Source: Nocardia iowensis
GTDB taxonomy: Bacteria > Actinomycetota > Actinomycetes > Mycobacteriales > Mycobacteriaceae
DNA length: 64,000 bases
Direction: 5' to 3'
Assembly (NCBI RefSeq): GCF_019222765.1
Contig: NZ_CP078145.1
Location: 1-64,000 of the forward strand
Part shown: one piece after another, positions 1 to 13,449 of the stretch
How the letters are laid out: every line of letters starts with the position of its first letter
How positions within the stretch are numbered: position 1 is the first letter of the stretch
Made by a program: the position numbers and the translations under genes
The notes under the pieces: model-generated
The model's database searches: none
What the model was told of the DNA's origin: nothing
What the model saw: the letters and a program-made list of their open reading frames with translations, nothing else

Positions 1-2001
1 ATGGACGACGAGCAGAACGTGTTGGCCACGGTGTGGCCCGAGGTAGTTGCCGAGCTGACCACCGGCTCACCGGACGGTGCCATTCCGCCGGTGACCCGAG
101 CGCAGCAGGCCTGGCTGAAACTGGTCAAGCCGCTGACGGTGGCGCAGGGGTTCGCCCTGCTCTCGGTGCCTTCCTCGTTGGCTCAGGAGGCCATCGAACG
201 CGATCTGCGCGAACCGATCCTGCGGTCGCTGGCCCGGCGCCTCGGCCCCCAGGTGGAAGGCCTCGGCGTGCGCATCGCCGCGCCGGCCACCCCCGCCACC
301 GAGCGGCCCGGCAACAACCCCAGGCACGCCAGGATGACGAGCACGCCCGAACGTTCCAGGGACACCGGACCTCGCGACAACGGACATCGCGACAACCGCC
401 CCCGAGATAGTGGCCCCCGCGACACCGGACGCGGCCAGGCCGGTTACCCAGGTGGCGAATACCAGGGCCGCGACGACTACCAGCAACCGCGTTATGCCCA
501 GTCCAACGAGTACGACCAGGCTCCCAGCTACAACAGTGGATCCGGCTACGCCGACAACGAGTACGCGCCGGAATACGCGGGCGAGTACGACCGGCCGGAC
601 TACGCGCACGACGAATACCCGGGCCACGACGAATACGCTCCCCAGGCCGAGCCGCAGTCCGCCCCCAGACACGAACCCACGCCGGCGCAGCGCCGCGAAC
701 AAGGCCTTCCGCCGCGCCGCGAATCGATCCCGCCCGGCCAGGAGTCGTTGTTCACACCCGATCCAGGCCCCGCCGCTGTGCGCGGTCCGGTCCGCGCGCC
801 CGTGCGCCAGGCGGCGGAGTCCGACGACCACGAGCTGGCGGCCGCGCACGAGTCGGTCCGCGAGTCGGAGAGCCCACGCGCCGACCGCGACGACGAGCCC
901 GTGGTCAACGCCCGCAATTCCTGGCCGACCTACTTCACCAAGTCGCAGGAGAGCTCGGCGCCGTCGAGCTCCTCGGCCAGTCTGAACGCGAAGTACACCT
1001 TCGAAACGTTCGTCATCGGCGCGTCCAACCGGTTCGCACACGCCGCCGCGGTCGCCATCGCGGAGGCCCCCGCCCGCGCCTACAACCCGCTATTCGTCTG
1101 GGGCGCTTCGGGTTTGGGTAAGACGCACCTGCTACACGCGGCCGGCCACTACGCCCAGCGCCTGTTTCCCGGCATGCGGGTGAAGTACGTCTCGACCGAG
1201 GAATTCACCAACGACTTCATCAACAGCCTGCGTGACGACCGGAAGGTGGCGTTCAAACGCCGCTACCGCGAGACCGACATCCTGCTCGTCGACGACATCC
1301 AGTTCATCGAGGGCAAGGAAGGTATCCAGGAGGAGTTCTTCCACACCTTCAATACCCTGCACAACGCCAACAAACAGATCGTCGTCTCCTCGGACCGCCC
1401 GCCCAAACAGCTGGCCACGCTGGAGGAACGGTTGCGGACGCGGTTCGAGTGGGGCCTGATCACCGACGTGCAGCCGCCCGAGCTGGAGACCCGCATCGCC
1501 ATCCTGCGCAAGAAGGCGCGGATGGACCGCCTCGACGTGCCGCACGACGTGATGGAACTGATCGCCACCCGGGTCGAACGCAACATTCGCGAGCTGGAGG
1601 GCGCGCTGATCCGGGTGACCGCGTTCGCGTCGCTGAACGGGCAGCCGCTGGATCTGCCCCTGGCAGAAGTGGTGCTGCGCGATCTGATGCCGGATACCGC
1701 GGCGCTGGAGATCAACGCGGCGACGATCATGGCCGTCACCGCCGAGTACTTCAACACCACCCTCGAGGAACTGACCGGACCCGGCAAGGCGCGACCGCTG
1801 GCGCAGGCGCGGCAGATCGCCATGTATCTGTGCCGTGAGCTGACCGATCTGTCCCTGCCGAAGATCGGTCAGGCGTTCGGCCGCGACCACACCACGGTCA
1901 TGTACGCGGAGAAAAAGATTCGCAAGGAGATGACCGAGCGGCGCCGGGTGTATGACCAGGTGCAAGAACTAACAGCCCGAATCAAGCAACGCTCGCGCTG
2001 A
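1..2001 (+). CDS. dnaA: Chromosomal replication initiator protein DnaA
   Basis: Binds DnaA boxes, oligomerises with ATP and opens the origin. The 666-residue protein starts at the first base of the window. Domain I covers about residues 1-80. A very long low-complexity linker (about 100-310) rich in Tyr, Asp, Gly, Arg and Pro follows. The AAA+ domain has Walker A GASGLGKT at 368-375 and Walker B ending DD at 431-432. The C-terminal DNA-binding helix-turn-helix contains GRDHTTV at 627-633. It is clearly longer than many actinobacterial DnaA proteins, and the excess lies in the linker. A strong intrinsic terminator follows the stop. Upstream sequence lies outside the window, so the start is the one implied by the window edge. 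Confidence 0.98.
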   Translation: MDDEQNVLATVWPEVVAELTTGSPDGAIPPVTRAQQAWLKLVKPLTVAQGFALLSVPSSLAQEAIERDLREPILRSLARRLGPQVEGLGVRIAAPATPATERPGNNPRHARMTSTPERSRDTGPRDNGHRDNRPRDSGPRDTGRGQAGYPGGEYQGRDDYQQPRYAQSNEYDQAPSYNSGSGYADNEYAPEYAGEYDRPDYAHDEYPGHDEYAPQAEPQSAPRHEPTPAQRREQGLPPRRESIPPGQESLFTPDPGPAAVRGPVRAPVRQAAESDDHELAAAHESVRESESPRADRDDEPVVNARNSWPTYFTKSQESSAPSSSSASLNAKYTFETFVIGASNRFAHAAAVAIAEAPARAYNPLFVWGASGLGKTHLLHAAGHYAQRLFPGMRVKYVSTEEFTNDFINSLRDDRKVAFKRRYRETDILLVDDIQFIEGKEGIQEEFFHTFNTLHNANKQIVVSSDRPPKQLATLEERLRTRFEWGLITDVQPPELETRIAILRKKARMDRLDVPHDVMELIATRVERNIRELEGALIRVTAFASLNGQPLDLPLAEVVLRDLMPDTAALEINAATIMAVTAEYFNTTLEELTGPGKARPLAQARQIAMYLCRELTDLSLPKIGQAFGRDHTTVMYAEKKIRKEMTERRRVYDQVQELTARIKQRSR

Positions 2002-2018
2002 GTTTCACTAACACCCCC

Positions 2019-2050
2019 GCACCGCCCCTGACCTGGGGCGGTGCTTTTTT
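2019..2050 (+). terminator. Intrinsic terminator of dnaA
   Basis: A perfect 10-bp GC-rich stem (GCACCGCCCC pairing with GGGGCGGTGC), a 6-nt loop and six T residues, starting 17 bases after the dnaA stop. It separates dnaA transcription from the origin interval and dnaN. Confidence 0.92.
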
Positions 2051-2876
2051 GTGGCCTGTGGATTCCTCGAGGAATCCTTGTGGAGTCCTCGAGGAAACAC
2101 CGAGTTGTGCACCGGATCGCTAACAGGTGTGGGGATGGGCCGTGCGACGTCCGCTAACAGGCCTTCATCCACAGCTTCCCCAGCAGAGCTTGCGCACAGG
2201 CAGTGACCAGCACGGCAGTCGGTCGAGGGGTTGGGGAATCCTCGAGGAGTCCGTGTGGAGTCCTCGAGGATTCCTCGAGTTGTCCACGAATCGGTACACA
2301 CGTGTGAACAACCGGGTGAATTCGGTGGAACAACTCGAGGAGCACTCGAGGATGAATGTGGGACAACTTCGGAACTCCACAGACGCCCCTCGTTCATCCT
2401 CGAGACACGCTCCGGTCATCCCCACGGCACCACGCCCGCCGACCAGCGGTTTCGGCCGCAGTACACAGATTCCACAGTGCCTACTACTACTTCAGTTCTT
2501 CTCCTAGAAGAACTCTCTTGAAAACAGGTTGTGTGGAAAGTCGGTCGAAGAGGGTCACGCCCCGAACCACTCCCGTCCCCAGGCAAGGAGACGAGCCGAA
2601 CCGACTGATGCCCGTCCTCGCACGAATAGCTCGCCGACACGAACTCAAACCCACCCGCGCCGACTGATCCACACCTGTGCGCCCTCCCCGGAGGGTCGGG
2701 CTAGGCCACAGCTCCACTCGCGGGTACGGTTTGGTGTCGGTCGCCTGTGCCACACTTTTGGTGGCGGCCGATCCAGCACCCTTCGCGAACCAACGTTGAC
2801 GAGCCGACAGGCTTGGAGGACGAATGTCCGGCCACCGCACAACAGCTCACGGAACTGGGAGAGGACAGATCGGGCG
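2051..2876. other. oriC: Replication origin region (oriC) between dnaA and dnaN
   Basis: Gene-free interval in the standard actinobacterial oriC position. DnaA-box-like nonamers (reference TTGTCCACA or TTATCCACA) include TTGTCCACG at 2280-2288, TCATCCACA at 2165-2173, TGATCCACA at 2665-2673 and, on the other strand, TGTGAACAA at 2303-2311. Weaker ones are TTGTGCACC at 2105-2113, TGTGGATTC at 2057-2065 and TGTGGAGTC at 2079-2087 and 2254-2262. A 10-bp direct repeat CGCTAACAGG occurs at 2118-2127 and 2152-2161. A relatively AT-rich stretch near 2480-2530 contains an inverted repeat with arms AGTTCTTCT and AGAAGAACT (2494-2514) and is the best candidate unwinding element. The exact origin limits are inferred. 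Confidence 0.85.
2061..2404. repeat. Cluster of eight CTCGAG palindromes in oriC
   Basis: CTCGAG occurs at 2066, 2088, 2241, 2263, 2274, 2334, 2345 and 2399. Four copies are extended to TCCTCGAGGA, and the first lies in a perfect 16-bp palindrome at 2061-2076. Copies alternate with DnaA-box-like TGTGGA and TTGTCCAC motifs. The hexamer is common in coding sequence as Leu-Glu codons, but this stretch is non-coding. Confidence 0.85.
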
Positions 2877-4052
2877 ATGGAGCTTGCAAGCATGAAGTTT
2901 CGGGTCGCCCGAGAGGACTTCGCGGAATCGGTTGCCTGGGTGGCACGTAGCCTCCCGTCCCGGCCGCCCGTTCCCGTGCTCGGTGGGGTGCTACTCGTTG
3001 CCGACGAGGGCGGGCTCACCGTCTCCGGCTTCGACTACGAGGTCTCCGCGCAGATGCGCGTCGCCGCCGAGGTCGCCGGTCCCGGCGAGGTACTCGTCTC
3101 CGGCCGCCTGCTCGCCGACATCACCAAGGCGCTGTCGAACAAGCCGGTCGATGTGTCGGTCGACGGCACTCGCGTGCTGATCAGCTGTGGCAGTGCGAAG
3201 TTCTCGCTGCCGACCATGCCGGTCGAGGACTATCCCCAGCTTCCCGAGGTGCCGCAGCAGTCCGGCGAACTGAGTGTCGAGGTGTTCGCCAATGCGGTCG
3301 GCCAGGTCGCCGTCGCGGCGGGCCGGGACGACACGCTGCCGATGCTCACCGGTATCCGCGTCGAGATCGAGGGCTCGAAGGTGGTGCTCGCGGCCACCGA
3401 CCGGTTCCGGCTCGCGGTCCGGCACATCGAATGGTCGCCCGCCAACGCCGATATCGAGACCGCCGTGCTCATTCCGGCCAGGACGCTGTCCGAGGCCGCC
3501 AAGACGCTCGGTACGTCCGACGCCCCCGTGCAGCTCTCGCTCGGCACCGGCGCTGGTTCGGACGGCCTGCTCGGCATCGTGAACGCGGGCCGCCGCACTA
3601 CCACTCGCTTGCTCGATGCCGAATTCCCCAAGTTCCGTCAGCTGCTGCCGAAGGAACACACCTCGATCGCCACCCTCCAGGTGTCCGTGCTGACCGAGGC
3701 GATCAAGCGTGTCGCGCTGGTCGCCGAGCGCGGCGCCCAGGTGCGGCTGGAGTTCTCCACCGAGGGCCTGCTGCTGTCCGCGGGCGGTGACGACGCCGGT
3801 CGCGCCGAGGAATGGCTGGAGGCCGACTTCCGCGGCGAATCGCTGACCATCGCGTTCAACCCCGGCTACCTCATCGACGGTCTGTCCGCACTGCACGCCG
3901 AGCGGGTCACCTTCGGGTTCACCACGCCGAGCCGTCCCGCGGTACTGCTGCCCGCCGTCGAGGACGAGCCGAAGGTGCTCGAATCGGGTGCGTTCGCGGC
4001 GCTGGACAGCCCGTACACCTACCTGTTGATGCCGGTCCGGCTCCCGGGCTGA
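2877..4052 (+). CDS. dnaN: DNA polymerase III beta sliding clamp
   Basis: Ring-shaped processivity clamp that tethers the replicative polymerase to DNA. The 391-residue product begins [16 protein letters not shown] at 2877 was chosen because the clamp fold begins there and the open frame further upstream runs through the origin region with no family similarity. The three beta-clamp repeats are collinear, with family segments such as [10 protein letters not shown] and DRFRLAVR in the middle and a C-terminus ending [10 protein letters not shown], as expected for a clamp. It lies between the origin and recF, which follows after 135 bases without an obvious terminator, so co-transcription is plausible. 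An internal ATG six codons in is an alternative start. Confidence 0.97.
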   Translation: MELASMKFRVAREDFAESVAWVARSLPSRPPVPVLGGVLLVADEGGLTVSGFDYEVSAQMRVAAEVAGPGEVLVSGRLLADITKALSNKPVDVSVDGTRVLISCGSAKFSLPTMPVEDYPQLPEVPQQSGELSVEVFANAVGQVAVAAGRDDTLPMLTGIRVEIEGSKVVLAATDRFRLAVRHIEWSPANADIETAVLIPARTLSEAAKTLGTSDAPVQLSLGTGAGSDGLLGIVNAGRRTTTRLLDAEFPKFRQLLPKEHTSIATLQVSVLTEAIKRVALVAERGAQVRLEFSTEGLLLSAGGDDAGRAEEWLEADFRGESLTIAFNPGYLIDGLSALHAERVTFGFTTPSRPAVLLPAVEDEPKVLESGAFAALDSPYTYLLMPVRLPG

Positions 4053-4187
4053 GCACCTGTGCATGATCGCAATCCGAGTTCGGTCACTGCCTCGGGCGCT
4101 GCGAAACCGATAGCGACGCTGTGCGATTCGGTACGCAGCGGGCAGGTCGGCATGGTGGAACTCGGGCAGGCAGGGGTCCGGTAGCGG

Positions 4188-5369
4188 ATGTTCATCCGAA
4201 CACTGTCACTGCGTGACTTCCGCTCCTGGGACCACGCGGAGCTCGAATTATCCCCAGGCCGAACAGTTTTCCTCGGCTCGAACGGCAACGGCAAGACGAA
4301 CCTGCTCGAGGCGATCGGTTACCTGGCCACGCTCGGTTCCCATCGCGTCGCCGCCGATGCCCCGCTGATCAGGATGGGCGCCGACCGGGCGCGGATCGGT
4401 GCGTCCGTCGTCAACAGCGGGCGCGAGCTGCGGATCGACATCGAGCTGAACCAAGGCGCGGCCAACCGTGCGCAGATCAACCGGTCACCGGCCCGTCGGC
4501 CGCGGGAAATCCTCGGCATCCTGCAGACGGTGCTGTTCGCACCCGAGGACCTCGCCCTGGTTCGCGGCGATCCGGGTGAGCGGCGCAGGTTCATGGACGA
4601 GTTGTGTACAGCCCGCCTGCCCAGGCTCGCCGCGGTCCGCAGCGATTACGACCGGGTGCTGCGCCAGCGCTCGGCATTGCTGAAATCCGCTGGGCGGCAA
4701 GCCCGATCGAAGACGGAGCTGGGCACCCTCGACGTATGGGACGGCCATCTGGCCACTCACGCCTCGGTGCTGCTGACCTACCGGCTGCGCCTGGTACACG
4801 ACCTGTATCCGTATCTGGCCCAGTCGTACGCCGCGATCGCCCCCGAATCACGGCCCGCCGCAATCGCTTACCGCAGCGCCAACCTGCCACCCGAATTCCT
4901 CGACCCCGCAAGGGAACCCCAGCCGGACGACACCGAGGCGCTGGAGGCCATCATGCTGCGCGAACTCGCCGCGGCCCGGCCGAAGGAACTGGAACGCGGC
5001 GTGTGCCTGGTCGGCCCGCACCGCGACGAGCTCGAGCTGAACCTCGGCGACGCACCGGCCAAGGGTTTCGCCAGTCACGGCGAATCATGGTCCTTCGCAC
5101 TGGCTCTGCGCCTCGGCGCGTTCGAATTGTTGCGCGCCACCGGATCCGAGCCGGTCCTGTTGCTCGACGATGTCTTCGCCGAACTCGACCGCCGCCGTCG
5201 CACCGCCCTTGCCGCCGTGGCAGCGGGCGCGGAACAGGTGTTGATCACCGCCGCCGTACCGGAGGACGTCCCGGCCGAGCTTGCCGCCGTGCCGATGCGG
5301 GTGGAGACCACCGGCGGACCGGACGGCCGGACCTCGCGGATCGCCGAGGCCGCCACACCACCACTGTGA
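4188..5369 (+). CDS. recF: DNA replication/repair protein RecF
   Basis: SMC-like ATPase that helps load RecA at gapped DNA and stalled forks. The 393-residue protein starts [14 protein letters not shown]; Walker A GSNGNGKT is at 30-37. Near the C-terminus a Walker B/D-loop region reads [12 protein letters not shown], preceded by a serine-rich signature segment ([12 protein letters not shown]). Length is normal for the family. It is the third gene of the dnaA-dnaN-recF series, with dciA following after 176 bases. That gap holds a DnaA-like TGTGGAGAA near 5441 but no other recognisable feature. Confidence 0.96.
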   Translation: MFIRTLSLRDFRSWDHAELELSPGRTVFLGSNGNGKTNLLEAIGYLATLGSHRVAADAPLIRMGADRARIGASVVNSGRELRIDIELNQGAANRAQINRSPARRPREILGILQTVLFAPEDLALVRGDPGERRRFMDELCTARLPRLAAVRSDYDRVLRQRSALLKSAGRQARSKTELGTLDVWDGHLATHASVLLTYRLRLVHDLYPYLAQSYAAIAPESRPAAIAYRSANLPPEFLDPAREPQPDDTEALEAIMLRELAAARPKELERGVCLVGPHRDELELNLGDAPAKGFASHGESWSFALALRLGAFELLRATGSEPVLLLDDVFAELDRRRRTALAAVAAGAEQVLITAAVPEDVPAELAAVPMRVETTGGPDGRTSRIAEAATPPL

Positions 5370-5545
5370 CAGTCGCATTCGCGACCGGACTGGGTCCGGC
5401 GACGCCTTCTTATGCACAGAAGAGCATGCTTATCAACAGGTCCTGTGGAGAACTCGACCGTCTTCCCGCCCGCCCGAGGCGGCCGTTTCGTCGGCGCCCT
5501 GTCGTAGAGTGACCCTCTGGCCGCGCGAGACGAGAGGAAGCCCGG

Positions 5546-6109
5546 GTGACCGATCAGCAGCCGCAGGGTGCCGAACCGGCGGGACAGGAGCCGGAACTGC
5601 GCGGCATCGATCTGGCCAGGCGGGCGCTCGAGGAGGCCCGCGCGGCGGCGAAGGCCAGCGGCAAGTCGGTCGGGCAGGGCCGATCCTCACCACAGCGGAA
5701 GCTCCGGACCGGGGCGCGGCGGCGCAGCGGTTGGTCGGGTGCCGGTCCGGACCAACGCGATCCCCAACCCTTCGGAAAGCTGACCGGCTCGCTCGCGAAG
5801 AATCGCGGCTGGTCCACCAAGGTCGCCGAAGGAATGGTGTTCGGTCGCTGGGCCGGTGTCGTCGGCGAGGACATCGCCTCGCATGCCACCCCGTTGACCT
5901 TGAAGGACAACGTGCTGAGCATCGCTGCCGAATCCACCGCGTGGGCAACCCAATTGCGCATGTTGCAAAGTCAGATTCTGGCGAAGATCAACGCAGCGGT
6001 CGGGCCCGGCATCGTGACATCGCTGAAGATCACCGGCCCCGCGGCACCCAGTTGGCGCAAGGGTGACCGTCACGTGAAGGGACGCGGGCCCCGCGATACC
6101 TACGGATAG
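5546..6109 (+). CDS. dciA: DciA-type (DUF721) replicative helicase accessory protein
   Basis: A 187-residue DUF721 protein. Members, including the mycobacterial one in the same place before gyrB, act in loading or operation of the DnaB replicative helicase in bacteria that lack DnaC. The DUF721 core occupies about residues 80-165 ([28 protein letters not shown], then a segment with [12 protein letters not shown]). The N-terminal 75 residues are basic and probably disordered. The GTG start at 5546 has a GAGAGGAAG ribosome-binding site just upstream. It ends ten bases before a parS-like site. Confidence 0.9.
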   Translation: MTDQQPQGAEPAGQEPELRGIDLARRALEEARAAAKASGKSVGQGRSSPQRKLRTGARRRSGWSGAGPDQRDPQPFGKLTGSLAKNRGWSTKVAEGMVFGRWAGVVGEDIASHATPLTLKDNVLSIAAESTAWATQLRMLQSQILAKINAAVGPGIVTSLKITGPAAPSWRKGDRHVKGRGPRDTYG

Positions 6110-6119
6110 CCGCAGCGGC

Positions 6120-6133
6120 GTTCCACGTGAAAC
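6120..6133. promoter_or_regulatory. parS: parS-like ParB binding site 1
   Basis: GTTCCACGTGAAAC, the reverse complement of GTTTCACGTGGAAC, matches the conserved bacterial parS core around CACGTG. It is intergenic, 11 bases after the dciA stop and about 4 kb from the origin. ParB bound here would nucleate the origin-proximal segregation complex. Confidence 0.85.
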
Positions 6134-6134
6134 G

Positions 6135-8735
<2,601 letters not shown>

Positions 8736-8799
8736 GCCGGTGCGCCAGTTCCCGGGCGTGAGCCCGAACCGCAACCGCACCGCCCGCTAAGGAGACTTG

Positions 8800-11322
<2,523 letters not shown>

Positions 11323-11364
11323 TAACCCAACAGCGGCGGCAACGAACGGATCTAAGGATTCCCA

Positions 11365-12591
11365 TTGACCACTCCGAATCAGCCGAATGACGAGCGGCAC
11401 CAGACGAACGGTGTGACCGAACGGATCGCACCGTCACCGATTCCGCCGCGGCCGATTCCGCGGCCGGCCTCGCCGGCCGAGAACGGTCAGCCGGGCGGCG
11501 GCCAGCAGGGTGCCGGTCAGCCGAACGGCGGCCAACAGGGTGGTGGCCAGTCCGCCGGTGGCCAGCAGGGCGGACAACAGCACGGTGGCCAGCAGCAGCA
11601 CGGTGGCCAGCCGGGCGGTGGCCAGCAGCACGGTGCGCAAACCGCGTCCGCCCAGCACGGGCAACAACGCGAAATGCAAGACAAGCAAGGCGATTTCGCG
11701 GGCAGACAGTCCGCACCGGAGCAGGCTCCCGGTCAAGGCGGGCCGGAGTCGGTCGACCAGACTGTCCGGATGAACAACTCTGAGCCCGGCGCACCCGAAT
11801 CGGGGGATCAGTCCGGCGGCAACGGCGGTGGCCACTCGCCGTTCCAGGACGGCTGGGCGCAACTGCCGCAGCGGGAGCCACAGTCCAACCTGTACCGGCC
11901 CGGCCAGGCACCGGTCACCGGACGCCCGAGCGGCTCCGGTGGCTCCGGTGGCCCTGGCGGCGGTGGTGGTGGCGGTCTCGGTGGTGGCGTGACCAACGCG
12001 CGCACCACCGCCGACCTCGCCGCGAAGGCGGCCCGCAAGGAAGCGGCGATGGTGAAGTCCGTCGGCATCGACGGACCCACCCGCAGCATCGCGCGTCCCG
12101 AGCTGATCAAGGACATGCCGGACCTCTCGGAGATCCGGCACCCGCTGCCACCGTCCGCCGAACACACCGGTCCGCAGACACCGATCTCGCCCGCGGTGCC
12201 GGTCGCCGTCGCCGCGGCCGTCGCCACCGGAGAGCCGCTGCGGGCCACCGTGCAGATCCGCCGGATCGATCCGTGGTCGACCCTCAAGATCTCGCTGGTG
12301 ATCAGCGTCGCCATGTTCTTCGTCTGGATGCTCGCGGTCGGCCTGCTGTACATCGTGCTCGAGGGCATGGGCGTGTGGGAACGGTTGAACAACACCTTCA
12401 CCGACATGGTGTCCCAGGACAGCGGGTCGGTCGGGCTCATCGACGCGGGCACGGTCTTCGGCTACGCGGGCGTCATCGGCCTGATCAATGTGGTGCTGTT
12501 CACCGCGCTCGGCACCGTCGGCACGTTCATCTACAACCAGTGCTGTGATCTGGTCGGCGGCATCCAGGTGACACTCGCCGATCCCGACTAG
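11365..12591 (+). CDS. DUF3566 membrane protein downstream of gyrA
   Basis: A 408-residue protein of unknown function in the place always held by a DUF3566 gene in mycobacteria (after gyrA, before tRNA-Ile). The TTG start at 11365 has AAGGA six bases upstream. The first 230 residues are low complexity: a Pro-rich lead, Gly/Gln tandem repeats ([10 protein letters not shown]) and a Gly-rich run. The DUF3566 domain fills the C-terminus from about residue 290 ([15 protein letters not shown]), with two membrane helices near 305-330 and 365-390. A hairpin terminator follows. The N-terminal extension would face the cytoplasm if topology is as usual. A GTG at 11413 is an alternative start. Confidence 0.85.
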   Translation: MTTPNQPNDERHQTNGVTERIAPSPIPPRPIPRPASPAENGQPGGGQQGAGQPNGGQQGGGQSAGGQQGGQQHGGQQQHGGQPGGGQQHGAQTASAQHGQQREMQDKQGDFAGRQSAPEQAPGQGGPESVDQTVRMNNSEPGAPESGDQSGGNGGGHSPFQDGWAQLPQREPQSNLYRPGQAPVTGRPSGSGGSGGPGGGGGGGLGGGVTNARTTADLAAKAARKEAAMVKSVGIDGPTRSIARPELIKDMPDLSEIRHPLPPSAEHTGPQTPISPAVPVAVAAAVATGEPLRATVQIRRIDPWSTLKISLVISVAMFFVWMLAVGLLYIVLEGMGVWERLNNTFTDMVSQDSGSVGLIDAGTVFGYAGVIGLINVVLFTALGTVGTFIYNQCCDLVGGIQVTLADPD

Positions 12592-12607
12592 AACTCGGTC
12601 GCCAGAC

Positions 12608-12642
12608 GGCCGGTACTCGCCCCGATCGGGGCCGTACCGGCC
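12608..12642 (+). terminator. Hairpin after the gyrBA-DUF3566 operon
   Basis: Perfect 9-bp arms GGCCGGTAC and GTACCGGCC around a 17-nt loop, starting 16 bases after the stop codon. There is no T-tract, so it may be a Rho-assisted or non-canonical terminator. Confidence 0.6.
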
Positions 12643-12713
12643 GCTTCGGTTTCTGGCGGAGGGTCGGGCACGTATGAGGGCGTGAGCCCGATGCAACGCT
12701 ACTACCAGCCGTT

Positions 12714-12743
12714 TTGGTTGTCCGATGACCAGTCGGGTAGTCT
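12714..12743 (+). promoter_or_regulatory. Putative promoter of tRNA-Ile
   Basis: TTGGTT at 12714-12719 and TAGTCT at 12738-12743 with an 18-base spacer, about 40 bases upstream of the mature tRNA-Ile 5' end. Confidence 0.45.
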
Positions 12744-12782
12744 CTACTCTCGGCTCAGGTGCTACCCGCACAAGAGCCGTAC

Positions 12783-12856
12783 GGGCCTATAGCTCAGGCG
12801 GTTAGAGCGCTTCGCTGATAACGAAGAGGTCGGAGGTTCAAGTCCTCCTAGGCCCA
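12783..12856 (+). tRNA. ileT: tRNA-Ile (GAT anticodon)
   Basis: A 74-nt cloverleaf. The acceptor arm GGGCCTA pairs with TAGGCCC, the discriminator base is A, the anticodon loop carries GAT, and the T arm contains GGTTCAAGTCC. CCA is not encoded. It sits between the gyrase operon and the DLW-39 gene, with tRNA-Ala 140 bases downstream. Confidence 0.97.
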
Positions 12857-12885
12857 CTCCCGAACACGACAGTAGGGTGGGAACC

Positions 12886-12993
12886 ATGAAGTTTCTAATC
12901 ACGGCAGGCGCCGTGATCGCGGTTCTCATCGGCATCTCCAAGCTGCGCCAGCGCAACGACGCGGACCTGTGGCACGAGGTCACCACCCGCTGA
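12886..12993 (+). CDS. DLW-39 family small protein
   Basis: A 35-residue peptide, MKFLITAGAVIAVLIGISKL followed by a charged tail containing the DLW motif (residues 27-29). It matches the DLW-39 family of very short actinobacterial proteins found next to the gyrA-linked tRNA genes. The N-terminal half is a single hydrophobic helix, so it is probably a membrane micro-protein; its function is not known. A GGTGGGAA sequence precedes the ATG. It lies between tRNA-Ile and tRNA-Ala and ends 3 bases before tRNA-Ala, so one transcript may carry all three. Confidence 0.88.
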   Translation: MKFLITAGAVIAVLIGISKLRQRNDADLWHEVTTR

Positions 12994-12996
12994 CAC

Positions 12997-13069
12997 GGGG
13001 CCTTAGCTCAATTGGCAGAGCACTGCCTTTGCAAGGCAGGGGTTAGGGGTTCGATTCCCCTAGGCTCCA
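12997..13069 (+). tRNA. alaT: tRNA-Ala (TGC anticodon)
   Basis: A 73-nt cloverleaf. GGGGCCT pairs with AGGCTCC (one G-U pair), the anticodon loop CTTTGCAAG carries TGC, the T arm contains GGTTCGATTCC, and the discriminator base is A. CCA is not encoded. A hairpin and a GC-rich repeat follow directly. Confidence 0.97.
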
Positions 13070-13077
13070 CTCGATAG

Positions 13078-13109
13078 CCGGCGAGTGCTCGCGAAGAGCG
13101 CTCGCCGGG
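13078..13109 (+). terminator. Hairpin following tRNA-Ala
   Basis: CCGGCGAG and CTCGCCGG form an 8-bp stem around a loop containing further complementary GCTC/GAGC bases, directly after tRNA-Ala. A short T-containing stretch follows rather than a long T run. Confidence 0.6.
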
Positions 13110-13121
13110 TCTCGTTTCGCG

Positions 13122-13180
13122 TGTTTTGTGGGGGCGCAGCCCCCACGCCCCGCCCGGCGGGGCTTCGCCCCCCGGACCCC
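13122..13180 (+). repeat. GC-rich tRNA-associated repeat, copy 1
   Basis: A 59-bp element starting TGTTTTGTGGGGGC with two consecutive hairpins (arms GTGGGGGC/GCCCCCAC and GGGGC/GCCCC). It is repeated with two base differences at 34801-34859, again just after a tRNA gene and its terminator. Between this copy and 13449 there is no gene I can support. Confidence 0.85.
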
Positions 13181-13449
13181 CGACTTCGGTTTGCAGTCCT
13201 GGAATGCCCGCTCCGGTCGTCCGCCGCGGTTCGGGATGCCACAGATGCCTACCCTCGGAGCCCACTCGGGATCGCTTTCCTGCGATGCTTGCCCCGGAGG
13301 GCCCCAGGTTTGCGGCCCTCGAAGCCGGGACTGACCATTGCCTGGTTTGTCGCCTGGAAATCCGCCAGAGCTCGATCGCTACGGCTCGCCCGCCAGAAAT
13401 GCTGGTTGTGCAGCCTCCCATCCAAATCGTCTTGCCCAGGTGCTGCTGG

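Noticed and set aside
2008..2530. Short open frames in the dnaA-dnaN interval
   Set aside because: They arise from the repeated CTCGAG and DnaA-box sequences and have no family similarity or start signals.
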